NCBI RefSeq assembly: GCF_030813435.1
Contig: NZ_JAUSUG010000007.1
Span: 151,784 to 215,783, forward strand
Source of the DNA: Evansella vedderi
GTDB taxonomy: Bacteria; Bacillota; Bacilli; Bacillales; Salisediminibacteriaceae
Length of the DNA: 64,000 nucleotides
Direction: 5' to 3'
The translations under genes and the position numbers were made by a program. Shown here in pieces: positions 44,817 through 52,328 of the stretch. Every line of letters begins with the position of its first letter. Position 1 is the first letter of the stretch. The notes below the pieces were generated by a model. It did no database searches, had not been told where the DNA came from, and was given only the letters and a program-made list of their open reading frames with translations.

Positions 44817-44902
44817 TTTGTAATAATAATTTTTTACATCAAAGTGTAACGTTTTTAATACTAATTCGTCTGAGTAATAACGGTAGTAAAGGAGGGGGGA
44901 AT

Positions 44903-45280
44903 TTGACGGACTACAGAAGGGAAATCATTGCGAGATGGTATGAGCTATATGGAGATGCCATGCACACAACTTGACTATTGATTTTTTAAGAAAGAAAAAG
45001 CCCCTTAGAATCATCGAAGAGCTCCTGCAAATGAAGAGAGATCCAGGGCTATTGCCGGAAGAAGTTCTATTTCTTAAAGAGAATAAAAGGGAGTTGCATG
45101 AGGCATTAGAAAAATTACGAACTTCCTACAAAGAAGTAATCATTTTACGTTATATAAAAGGTTTTTCCGTCCAAGAGACATGTGAAATATTAAATTGGTC
45201 CGAGAGTAAAGTAAAAACGACATTACATCGGGAGATGTTCGCTTTGGAAAAAAATTACGACAGGAGGGATCGATCAGTGA
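44903..45280 (+). pseudogene. ECF sigma factor gene with internal deletion and tail frameshift
   Basis: A TTG at 44903 with AAGGAGG 7 nt upstream reads MTDYRREIIARWYELYGDAM, the usual start of a Bacillus ECF sigma factor, then stops at 44972. One frame over resumes TIDFLRKKKPLRIIEELL and a full region 4 (LHEALEKLRTSYKEVIILRY, GFSVQETCEILNWSESKVKT). About 45-50 codons covering region 2 are missing between them. A run of seven A after TTGG puts the tail in frame with the anti-sigma gene; six A would give a TGA overlapping the anti-sigma GTG. Not functional as a sigma factor. Confidence 0.75.
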
Positions 45281-45866
45281 AAGGATTACATGATTTTCCT
45301 GATTTAAAAGAAGATCTAAAAACGCTTGATGAAGATAGTGTATGGGATAACCGCTATCGCTCAAAACTGAAAAATAGAATATTGTCGGACATTGATAGCC
45401 GATCAGAAAAATTTAAGTTTATGAAGTTCCTTGTGCCAACAATGAAAATAACGGGTTTCCTTGCCGTTTGTTTCTTCATTGTAAGCCTTGTTATTCAAGA
45501 TAATAACTTATTTCTAGGTGAACCAAATAGGGGGAATTATTCCGGTATAGCCGATCATGAAAAAATGGAACAAGAGCTTTCGGAAATCATGGGAAAAACC
45601 GTTCATGTTCCTATTCACGACAATTTATCCATAGGGACCCGTCTGGGCTCCACGTAAAATTTGATAAACGGGACTCTACTGATGTTATGAGATTAAATAT
45701 TCGATTAAATGACCTTGTTCACGTGGTTGATTATTTTTTAGTAGATGGACACAGCGAGGAAGATGCCATTGGTTTCAGTCCAATCTTTTATACATCACGT
45801 GGCGGGGGAATAAGACTACAGGAGGGGGAGAAAGAATGGGATACAGCGGTTTCTTTGCTCTACTAA
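45277..45866 (+). pseudogene. Cognate anti-sigma factor gene with a frameshift
   Basis: GTG at 45277 with AGGAGGG 8-9 nt upstream starts MKGLHDFPDLKEDLKTLDED. A cytoplasmic ~50-residue part is followed by one membrane helix (MKITGFLAVCFFIVSLVI) and an outer domain (MEQELSEIMGKTVHVPIHDN). Near 45640 one base is missing; the next frame continues SGLHVKFDKRDSTDVMRLNI to a TAA at 45864. The domain plan matches anti-sigma factors paired with ECF sigmas. The lipoprotein at 38884 resembles its outer domain. Confidence 0.7.
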
Positions 45867-46039
45867 TTTTAATGTTCCTTGTATACTTTTGGTTTCGAGT
45901 CGATGAACTGAAGAAAGGGACTGGTATGTCTACAAAGGAAGCAGTACGAAAAGGAGTCAAATCCATGCTCACTCTGATACTCTCCTTTTGCTTTGTTCTA
46001 TTACTGTTCATTGCCTTCACATACTACCAAATTTTATAA
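45836..46039 (+). CDS. Small two-helix membrane protein, third gene of the sigma locus
   Basis: 67 residues, ATG 6 nt after GGAGGGGGAG, overlapping the end of the anti-sigma remnant by 31 bp. Two hydrophobic helices (about 3-20 and 44-65) flank a charged loop (RVDELKKGTGMSTKEAVRKG). The overlap suggests it was translationally coupled to the anti-sigma gene. It looks intact although its partners are broken. Function unknown. Confidence 0.65.
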   Translation: MGYSGFFALLILMFLVYFWFRVDELKKGTGMSTKEAVRKGVKSMLTLILSFCFVLLLFIAFTYYQIL

Positions 46040-46107
46040 AAGAAATGCTTTTATACGTTCTGTAATAGGAAATTAATGTTAAAATGAACATAAGTATTAT
46101 TTAGAGT

Positions 46108-46332
46108 TTGGTTAAGCGTATAGAAGTGGAGGTTTGCTCGATAATTTTTCTTGAACACCATCCAATAAACGGATTTGGGGGTAATTTTCTTTTTATACTA
46201 TCCATCATTTCCGCTACCTTTTGGTTGTTTTTTGGAGATAATCTTTGGCTTGCTTTTTTAGCAATTATCCCAATTGGATATCGACTTTACTCTTATTTTA
46301 TGTATGAAATACATACTAAAAAGTTTGATTAG
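46108..46332 (+). pseudogene. Truncated paralogue of the zinc-ribbon membrane protein at 33724
   Basis: HHPINGFGGNFLFILSIISA and IPIGYRLYSYFMYEIH align with NQPVNSFFGNFKSIAALLLG and FPLIRLYSWFTVERYL of the 33724 gene. The N-terminal zinc-binding half is missing and there is no ribosome binding site before the TTG at 46108. Probably a decayed copy; it might also be translated from an internal start as a two-helix peptide. Confidence 0.5.
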
Positions 46333-46375
46333 GGGGATTTTTCACAAAATAGCTTTGACAACGAAAGCCAATCTA

Positions 46376-47005
46376 TTATTGGTTTAATATTTTTTCTGTA
46401 ATTTTACGAATTCCTTCGGTTGTTTCGGAGTTGTCTTCTAGCATTTCCGCCAAGATATGTTTAAAAAAATAGGAAACGCAGTGAAGGTCGGTTTTTCTTA
46501 TAGCAAGTAATGCTTCTTTATACATTTCCCGATAGACATTTTCTGTATTTCCTTTTTCTATTTCATTGTAGGCTTCGTATACTTGATCCATCTTGTCTGC
46601 TACGGCTAAGATTCTTCCTTCAATTGTTTCGTCTTTTCCTTCTTTTAGTTTTTCTAGGTAGATGGGGAGTAAGTCAGGAGGAAACTCCGCTTCAATAAAC
46701 TTCTTCGCCATTCCTTCTTCCACTTGTGCAAGCATTTCCCGGAGTTCTGGCGTTGCATATTTTACAGGTGTTTTGATGTCTCCAATAAACACTTCACTAT
46801 AGTCATGGTTAAGGGCTTTTTCGTAAAGGGATTTCCAATCGATTGTTGTACCATTTTGTTCCTCGACTGTAGCTAAGAGTTGTGCATACTGTGCTACTTT
46901 AAAGCTATGAGCAGCCACATTATGCTGCTCAAATTTAAATTCACCAGGAGCACGATAAATTCGCTCGAGTTTCGATAATGATTGTAAGTAAACATGAATA
47001 CCCAT
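46376..47005 (-). CDS. HD-domain 5'-nucleotidase (YfbR-like)
   Basis: 209 residues, all-helical, soluble. The HD metal site is complete: H in EQHNVAAHS, the HD pair in LNHDYSEVFIGDI, and D in VADKMDQVYEAY. Length and motifs match YfbR/YhaM-type 5'-deoxynucleotidases that dephosphorylate dNMPs, but other HD hydrolases are possible. AGGTG lies ~8 nt before the ATG. Monocistronic. Confidence 0.85.
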   Translation of the reverse strand: MGIHVYLQSLSKLERIYRAPGEFKFEQHNVAAHSFKVAQYAQLLATVEEQNGTTIDWKSLYEKALNHDYSEVFIGDIKTPVKYATPELREMLAQVEEGMAKKFIEAEFPPDLLPIYLEKLKEGKDETIEGRILAVADKMDQVYEAYNEIEKGNTENVYREMYKEALLAIRKTDLHCVSYFFKHILAEMLEDNSETTEGIRKITEKILNQ

Positions 47006-47180
47006 TGTAAAATCACCTCGTTAAAATTGCGATTGTCTACTCAGCACATTTATATATTATTTCCATTAGTGACGGATTTTCATGCTCTTATTATTATAAT
47101 TACGATTTGGGAATAGATGTTATAATGAAATTAAATGATTTTGAAACGACAAATGCGAATAGGAGAGGAAGAATAACAAA

Positions 47181-47486
47181 ATGCCTACTTGTCAAAATTG
47201 TTTAAAGGAATGGAGTAGGATACAAACCATTAAAAGTAGTTTTACACTCGACATCGGAATGAAATGCCCCCATTGCGGTCATATGCAATACCTTACTAAA
47301 CAAGCTAGAAAAATGACGTTTTTCGTGACGATTCCTATATTCTTTATCTTTCCAGTTACTAATATTTTAAATTTTTCATTAATCCCTACAATTATAACCT
47401 TTATAGCTGGTGTTTTATCAATTTTAGTTATCTGCACCTACTTTGTGGAGTTATCTAGTGAACCAGAAAAACGCTGGTTTTCATAA
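47181..47486 (+). CDS. CxxC-20-CxxC zinc-ribbon membrane protein
   Basis: 101 residues. Two CxxC pairs (CQNC near residue 4 and CPHC near 29) form a zinc ribbon at the N-terminus, spaced as in the Bacillaceae cxxc_20_cxxc family. They are followed by two helices (~47-65 and 68-88) and a short tail. GGAGAGGA lies ~10 nt before the ATG. Function unknown. Confidence 0.75.
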   Translation: MPTCQNCLKEWSRIQTIKSSFTLDIGMKCPHCGHMQYLTKQARKMTFFVTIPIFFIFPVTNILNFSLIPTIITFIAGVLSILVICTYFVELSSEPEKRWFS

Positions 47487-47537
47487 TCCAAAAATTGAGT
47501 TGTAATTGCAAGCTTTACTTTGTATAAAATTGGTTAT

Positions 47538-47583
47538 AATGGCACTTTAATTGTCAGATATCTTCGACAATTAAAGTGCCATT
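47538..47583 (+). terminator. Terminator after the CxxC-20-CxxC gene
   Basis: An 18-bp near-perfect stem (AATGGCACTTTAATTGTC / GACAATTAAAGTGCCATT) with a 9-nt loop, then TTTT-containing sequence. Confidence 0.8.
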
Positions 47584-47644
47584 ATTTTACACTATAAGTG
47601 TAAAACATTTTTTACACACTCAACCTACATAGAAGGTGTACTAT

Positions 47645-47860
47645 ATGAAAAACGAAATTAAAAAATATCGTGAACAAAAAAACATATCACAAGGGAAGCT
47701 GGCGGACTTGTGTAATGTGAGCAGGCAGACCATTAATGCCATTGAAAACAACAAGTATGACCCCAGTTTGCAATTGGCTTTTGACATTGCAAGAAACTTA
47801 GGGGTTACGATGGACCGTTTATTCTTAAATGGAGGTGTTGAGACAAATGAATATTCGTAA
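47645..47860 (+). CDS. Small XRE-family transcriptional regulator (YgzD-like)
   Basis: 71 residues, essentially one helix-turn-helix domain: EIKKYREQKNISQGKLADLC with the recognition helix NVSRQTINAIENNK and the DPSLQLAFDIARNLG closing helices. Start at the ATG 47645 (AAGGTGT upstream). It overlaps the next gene by 14 bp, the usual XRE plus membrane-protein pair in which the regulator controls its own operon. Target operator not identified; a TACAC-rich stretch precedes it (47595-47625). Confidence 0.85.
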   Translation: MKNEIKKYREQKNISQGKLADLCNVSRQTINAIENNKYDPSLQLAFDIARNLGVTMDRLFLNGGVETNEYS

Positions 47861-48536
47861 AGTGATTGGTATATTGCTTGGTTTAGGAAGTCTTGGATTG
47901 ATAGTTTATATGATTTATAAAGTAAGCGTTGGCGAAATAATTGGATTTAACGATATTTTCTTCCTTAGTACCTTTATTATGTTTTTCTTTTATACGATAA
48001 CTTGGGGCTCTTAAAAAGATAAGGATGGGATCCTGTTAGAAGAAGAATTGGGGAAACGGATATCCGATAAAAGTTCTAATATTAGTTACTTTTTCCTGGT
48101 TATTTTTATTTTAGCAGCTGTAATTGGTGATAGATTATTAAATGGAACTGTGAATATTTTCCTACTAATCTTATTAGGTTTATCAATGGTAATACATCCG
48201 ATCATGACATTCCTCATTGCCCAAAAATATCAATTCAACAATAACTTTTATCTCAAAATCTCAAATTTCTGTGAGAAGGTAGATCATAAGTATTTAATTA
48301 AAAAACGCAAGCGTAGACTACTATTTATTATGGGATTATGTATAGGAGCTTTCGTTCTTCCTCCATTATTCGGAAACTCTGGTCCTTTTCATGATCTATT
48401 AAATTTTCTTTTTGGAGAACCTGGTGAAGGAAAAAGTCCGTTACCATTGTTGTTCACATTAGTTCTAATTGCAGCCATCTTCTTGGGATTTAATGTCTAT
48501 AGCAAGAAAGCAAAAGAAAGTGATGATATAAATTAA
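47847..48536 (+). pseudogene. DUF2178-like multi-helix membrane protein gene with an in-frame TAA
   Basis: ATG 47847 (GGAGGTG upstream, overlapping the regulator) opens MNIRKVIGILLGLGSLGLIV with two helices, then TAA at 48012-48014 after TITWGS. The same frame goes on KDKDGILLEEELGKRISDKS and four more helices to 48536, with no new ribosome binding site. WGS-x-KDKDGI...EEELGKRI is the normal inter-helix loop of the partner proteins of YgzD-type regulators as I know them, so the TAA breaks one gene. The distal half has only a TTG (48048) as possible restart. Confidence 0.65.
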
Positions 48537-48569
48537 AAAGTAAGATTAAATGGGAGAGGGTGTTAGTAA

Positions 48570-49154
48570 TTGAAAATCTCAGATATATTTCATGATTTGC
48601 CAACATTAGAGACAGATAGAATTATACTTAGGAAATTTCGTATTGAGGATGCCCATGATATGTTTGAATATTCTTCTATTCCTGAAGTTTCGCAATATGT
48701 ACCTTGGGAAACTCATAAATCAATCGAAGACTCCTATCACTTTCTCCAATACATTCTAAAACAATATGAAGAGGCAAAACTGGCTCCTTGGGCAATCGAA
48801 TTAAAAGAGAACGAAAAAGTCATTGGTACTATTGATTTTGTTGCTTGGTTCCCGTGGCATTACCGTGCCGAAATAGGTTTTATATTATCTAAAGAACATT
48901 GGGGAAAAGGTTTAATTCTTGAAGCAGCAAAGAAAGTAACGGAGTTTGGTTTTGAACATATGGAGTTAAACAAAATAAAGGCCCCTTGCATGGTAGAGAA
49001 TGTTCAGTCCCAAAGAGTACTTCAGAAACTCGGGATGAGATTAGAAGGTGTCCTGAGAAAGGAATATTTTATAAAGGGGAGATTTAGGGGTATGGCAGTA
49101 TATTCTATTCTTAAAGAAGATTTTGACAGAAAGTCCAACGCATTAAATGATTAA
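48570..49154 (+). CDS. GNAT-family N-acetyltransferase (RimJ/RimL type)
   Basis: 194 residues, TTG start with GGGAGAGGGTG upstream. The fold is evident from LETDRIILRKFRIEDAHDMF (N-terminal strand and helix), the AEIGFILSKEHWGKGLI acetyl-CoA loop (GKG) and NVQSQRVLQKLGMRLEGVLR. RimJ/RimL-like enzymes acetylate protein N-termini or small amines; the substrate is unknown. Terminator at 49166. Confidence 0.88.
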   Translation: MKISDIFHDLPTLETDRIILRKFRIEDAHDMFEYSSIPEVSQYVPWETHKSIEDSYHFLQYILKQYEEAKLAPWAIELKENEKVIGTIDFVAWFPWHYRAEIGFILSKEHWGKGLILEAAKKVTEFGFEHMELNKIKAPCMVENVQSQRVLQKLGMRLEGVLRKEYFIKGRFRGMAVYSILKEDFDRKSNALND

Positions 49155-49165
49155 GGCTTTGAGTT

Positions 49166-49203
49166 AATCCCCATTGTCAGCGGTTGGCAATGGGGATTTT
49201 ACC
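49166..49203 (+). terminator. Terminator after the acetyltransferase gene
   Basis: A stem of about 13 bp (AATCCCCATTGtC / GgCAATGGGGATT) followed by TTTT; also serves the converging ykyB-like gene. Confidence 0.75.
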
Positions 49204-49233
49204 TGTCCAAAAAAGTATATGCTTTAAAATTAT

Positions 49234-49722
49234 TTAGTATCTTTTTCTTCCATCTAAATAGGATGATATAAAAATATTATCGAGACGTTTCTTTTTAGAG
49301 TTTGGGTGTTTTCTTTTGCGCGGGGGTTTCTCTCCTAAGTATTTATAAAGAATACTTTTTGCAGTTTCTAGGCCCATGTGGACTCGAGGGTTCTGAAGAT
49401 TATGATTGATTTTACCTCTGTGTTCCAGTTTGAAATCACCTTTTTCAGCCAAGGTGTGAAAAAAGAATGGCTGTTCACTGTCGGCAGCACCTACTCGGAC
49501 AAGTACCACGGAGCTTTGAAGTCCTGATCTTGGGTTTGTACTAAACTCTAGACTAACTTTTTCTGCAAATTTCTCATGAACAAGCTTTTTCAAAACAGTC
49601 TTCTTCAAATAATATAATTCAGAAGAATCAATTGCTGTTTTAGCATGGCGATTCACCGTATAAAGTGCCACTTGTATTTCCCTTAAATCAAAATTGGTTG
49701 GATGAACTGTCTTCTCTCTCAT
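49234..49722 (-). CDS. ykyB: YkyB-like protein
   Basis: 162 residues from MREKTVHPTN (GAAGGAGG 5 nt upstream). Compared with the B. subtilis YkyB that I recall, the hallmark ALYTVNRHAKTA, LYYLKKTVLKKLV and FSTNPRSGLQSSVVLV segments are conserved, as is LETAKSILYKYLGEKPPR near the end. Soluble; the tail is very basic (RKRKHPNSKKKR), perhaps for nucleic-acid binding. Function unknown in any species. Confidence 0.8.
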   Translation of the reverse strand: MREKTVHPTNFDLREIQVALYTVNRHAKTAIDSSELYYLKKTVLKKLVHEKFAEKVSLEFSTNPRSGLQSSVVLVRVGAADSEQPFFFHTLAEKGDFKLEHRGKINHNLQNPRVHMGLETAKSILYKYLGEKPPRKRKHPNSKKKRLDNIFISSYLDGRKRY

Positions 49723-49913
49723 TTTATCCTCCTTCTCTTCAATATACATCCATTATAATCGTTCTTAGGAAAATAGTCATAATAATTATTAACAAAATGT
49801 GAATTTTTGTTGAAATTAGGGTGTGATGTGATAGGAGAGGGTGGAATTTGAAGAATTTGATCAACCAGCCTACTCCCTTTGGGGTTAAGGAGAAAGAGGA
49901 TGAGAAAAGGTAA

Positions 49914-50219
49914 TTACTGCTCATTTGGACCCAACTGTTTACCGTTAAAGACAATAATGACATCGTTCTTTCGTTTTGAAGGTATTTCTTCTTCCGTTTG
50001 CAGGTTGTTTATAAAGTAGTGTAAATATACCGAAATGCTTAAACAATATACAATTCCTATGCCAATAATGGATAAGCGGATTTGCAGCATCGTTAATGGT
50101 TTTAATAGGTGACTGAACGTAAATGTTATACCTAGCAGCACAATAACTCCAAATAGGCCGTACAGGAATAGTTTTTTTCCAAGGTTTGTCCGTTCATTAA
50201 TTTTTTCTTGAATATCCAT
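49914..50219 (-). CDS. Small two-helix membrane protein, function unknown
   Basis: 101 residues from MDIQEKINER (ATG 50219, 8 nt after AAAGGG; the GTG three codons earlier overlaps that site). Two hydrophobic helices (about 16-38 and 46-70) and a charged C-terminus with KRKNDVIIVFNGKQLGPNEQ. No family recognised. Confidence 0.6.
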   Translation of the reverse strand: MDIQEKINERTNLGKKLFLYGLFGVIVLLGITFTFSHLLKPLTMLQIRLSIIGIGIVYCLSISVYLHYFINNLQTEEEIPSKRKNDVIIVFNGKQLGPNEQ

Positions 50220-50335
50220 ATTCCTCACCCTTTCATTTGTTTAAGGACTTCTTTCTACTAAACTATGATTTCAAGGTTGGAAAAATACATTAATTTATTC
50301 TGGAAAGGATGGGGAAATATGTGGTGTCAGCTAAG

Positions 50336-50390
50336 AGGTACAACGAGAGAAGGAACATTTTGTTTATTATTCTTCTTCGTTGTACCTTTT
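50336..50390. terminator. Terminator upstream of the stop of the 174-aa gene
   Basis: Arms AGGTACAACGAgaGAAGGAA and TTCTTCTTCGTTGTACCT pair imperfectly over ~17 bp, with TTTTTT on the plus side and A-rich sequence on the other. Confidence 0.65.
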
Positions 50391-50392
50391 TT

Positions 50393-50917
50393 CTATTTTA
50401 AATTTCTTATTATATATGGGAAACGGGCTTTAAAGCCTTTCTCCTTACTTGTACTTTCAGTTCTAAATAGGGCACTGTCTATCCATAGTTGATATGCATA
50501 AAGGAACAATGCCATGATCAAAAAGGCAATAAAAACTTCAAGGCTGCCATGCTTCAGCTCTGTAACAATTCCTAATGGAACAATAAGGAATTTATGTAGA
50601 CCGAAAGCGAAAAATGCATCAACAAGTATATTCACTATTAAATAAAGCCAAAATCTTCCGTAGGTAAAGGCGAAAATCCAAATGGTCCCAATAAGAAAAC
50701 TTCCGAAAGTAAATGGCACGAAGGTAATTAACCAATCAGTGATCGGAACTTCTTGTTTAAGCCACTCTTGAGTATAGGCCATTTCACCATGTAACGTTAC
50801 GATTAAGGCAGAAAAGGTTGCCACTGGTGTATATCTTTTAATAATTTCTTTCTTCATAAATATTAAAGTCAGCCAAGGTAGAGCAAAGAGTAACCTAACT
50901 GTAAGTATGGCAAGCAT
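50393..50917 (-). CDS. Multi-helix membrane protein, function unknown
   Basis: 174 residues with five to six hydrophobic segments. The sequence (PWLTLIFMKKEIIKRYTPVA, LITFVPFTFGSFLIGTIWIF, YGRFWLYLIVNILVDAFFAF) resembles uncharacterised Bacillaceae membrane proteins of the same general type as that at 25803. GGAT-type weak ribosome binding site ~11 nt before the ATG. Monocistronic. Confidence 0.65.
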   Translation of the reverse strand: MLAILTVRLLFALPWLTLIFMKKEIIKRYTPVATFSALIVTLHGEMAYTQEWLKQEVPITDWLITFVPFTFGSFLIGTIWIFAFTYGRFWLYLIVNILVDAFFAFGLHKFLIVPLGIVTELKHGSLEVFIAFLIMALFLYAYQLWIDSALFRTESTSKEKGFKARFPYIIRNLK

Positions 50918-51140
50918 AATAAATTATCATCCTTTACTGTTATATCTTTTTTTTGTTTTAAGTGTTTTTATCTATTTTTGTAGGATTTATTAATTTTTAT
51001 TTTCTCCAAAACATTTTTAAACATGAACAAACATTTGATAAAAGGGTAATTCTTTAACTCTAATTATCGAGCATTAAAGTCTATCCTATGTGTTTAAAAA
51101 CTTATTAAACGAAATGTATGGAAATATAAATAAGAATCAG

Positions 51141-51169
51141 AAAAAGGCATGAGCAGTTCATGCCTTTTT
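51141..51169 (-). terminator. Terminator after the phytoene/squalene synthase gene
   Basis: A 12-bp stem (AAAAAGGCATGA / TCATGCCTTTTT) with a 5-nt loop, T-runs on both strands, 5 bp from the stop. Confidence 0.88.
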
Positions 51170-51173
51170 CTAG

Positions 51174-51992
51174 CTAACTTGTTTTTATCTCTTCTACAAT
51201 CATTTCTACTTCTGCCCTGGTCATTTTCTCTTTCCCGCTTTTAAGGGCTTTCAAAGTTTTGTTTGCTAGTGCCAGTGGGATTTTACAGAATAGAAGGACA
51301 CTCTTACTGTTAATATCTTTCATGTATTCATTCCCTAGGGCTAAATTTTTTTCAGCATACTCAAAGGTGTCATGGATGGACCATTCCTCAGGTATAAAAG
51401 AAACTCCTCGTTCCTTATCCTCCTGGATATTCCTTAAAATGTTCACAGTTTGTAAGCCGCGTCCATACGCAATAGCTAATTCCCGATCCGTTTTTGTACC
51501 GTCTCGCCATTCCCAAATATCAGACAGCATTACACCAACTAATCCGGCTACGTAGTACGTATAGTCGTTTAAGTCTTCTTTACTTTGGATATGCCAATTC
51601 TTTTTTACCCAATCGGCCATGCCGTTTGCCATAATACTTGTGGAGTCTTGAACCTTCTGGACGATACCTGACGGACAAGTGGATATCCAGTTGCCCATTT
51701 TCAATGTCACCTCAGGGAGGAGCTGTTTATAAGGTTCCACTAAGTGCAGGTATGCTTCGTTATCAAAGGGCCTTTTCAATAGGTTGGCTGTTTCCCGAAG
51801 TAAATGCTGCTTTGTAGTTGAGCTTAGCAAGACATGATCCTCGATTTCATCGATGGCTCGCATGCAAAGATAAGCAGATGACACAGTCTTTTTTAAGGTA
51901 GGTTCTAATAGGGTAATCGGTATGTAAAAGGTTCTGCTCGTCTGTTTAAGCATATGTAATGCTTCTTTTTGCAATTTCTTATCAGTACTCAA
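51174..51992 (-). CDS. Phytoene/squalene synthase family protein
   Basis: 272 residues, TTG start with GGAGG 7 nt upstream. All-helical isoprenoid synthase fold. The first aspartate-rich motif is D48-E-I-E-D52 (RAIDEIEDH). The second appears as NILRNIQEDKERG (184-196), where the canonical first Asp is Asn. The family condenses two prenyl diphosphates head to head. No desaturase or cyclase gene adjoins it. Product (C30 or C40, or another role) cannot be told. Confidence 0.8.
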   Translation of the reverse strand: MSTDKKLQKEALHMLKQTSRTFYIPITLLEPTLKKTVSSAYLCMRAIDEIEDHVLLSSTTKQHLLRETANLLKRPFDNEAYLHLVEPYKQLLPEVTLKMGNWISTCPSGIVQKVQDSTSIMANGMADWVKKNWHIQSKEDLNDYTYYVAGLVGVMLSDIWEWRDGTKTDRELAIAYGRGLQTVNILRNIQEDKERGVSFIPEEWSIHDTFEYAEKNLALGNEYMKDINSKSVLLFCKIPLALANKTLKALKSGKEKMTRAEVEMIVEEIKTS

Positions 51993-52328
51993 TTAACTGC
52001 CTCCTCTTATAAAAAATTTATTTTTTATTATTTAAGGGGTATTATGCATGCGATAAGAGCTATCCTATGCAATTGATACCCTAGTTGTTAATGGGGTGAT
52101 ACTAATAACTCGTCCTAAATTCATATCCTTTTTACTATTTTAAAACAATTGATGTTGTATTAACAACTTTTACCTTGTTCATTTGAAAATATTCCATATT
52201 TACTTTTAAATTTGATTAACATCACCCTTTGAAAGGAAAAGTATAATTTTCCATTTGTATCACAACATATGAAGGTACAATTTTTTTAAGTGAATCCATA
52301 ATTTTTCCCTTAGGCTGGAGTGATAGAA
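51993..52328. other. Divergent intergenic region
   Basis: About 335 bp of AT-rich DNA between the leftward synthase and rightward antiporter. I see no gene, repeat or clear promoter consensus. Confidence 0.4.

Noticed and set aside
44613..44849. 78-codon frame across the MITE
   Set aside because: Runs through both MITE ends and the target duplicate; no start signal; MITEs are noncoding.
49848..49913. 21-codon plus-strand frame with a GGAGAGGGTGG site before a TTG
   Set aside because: The start signal is good, but 21 codons without homology or terminator are not enough to call a gene.
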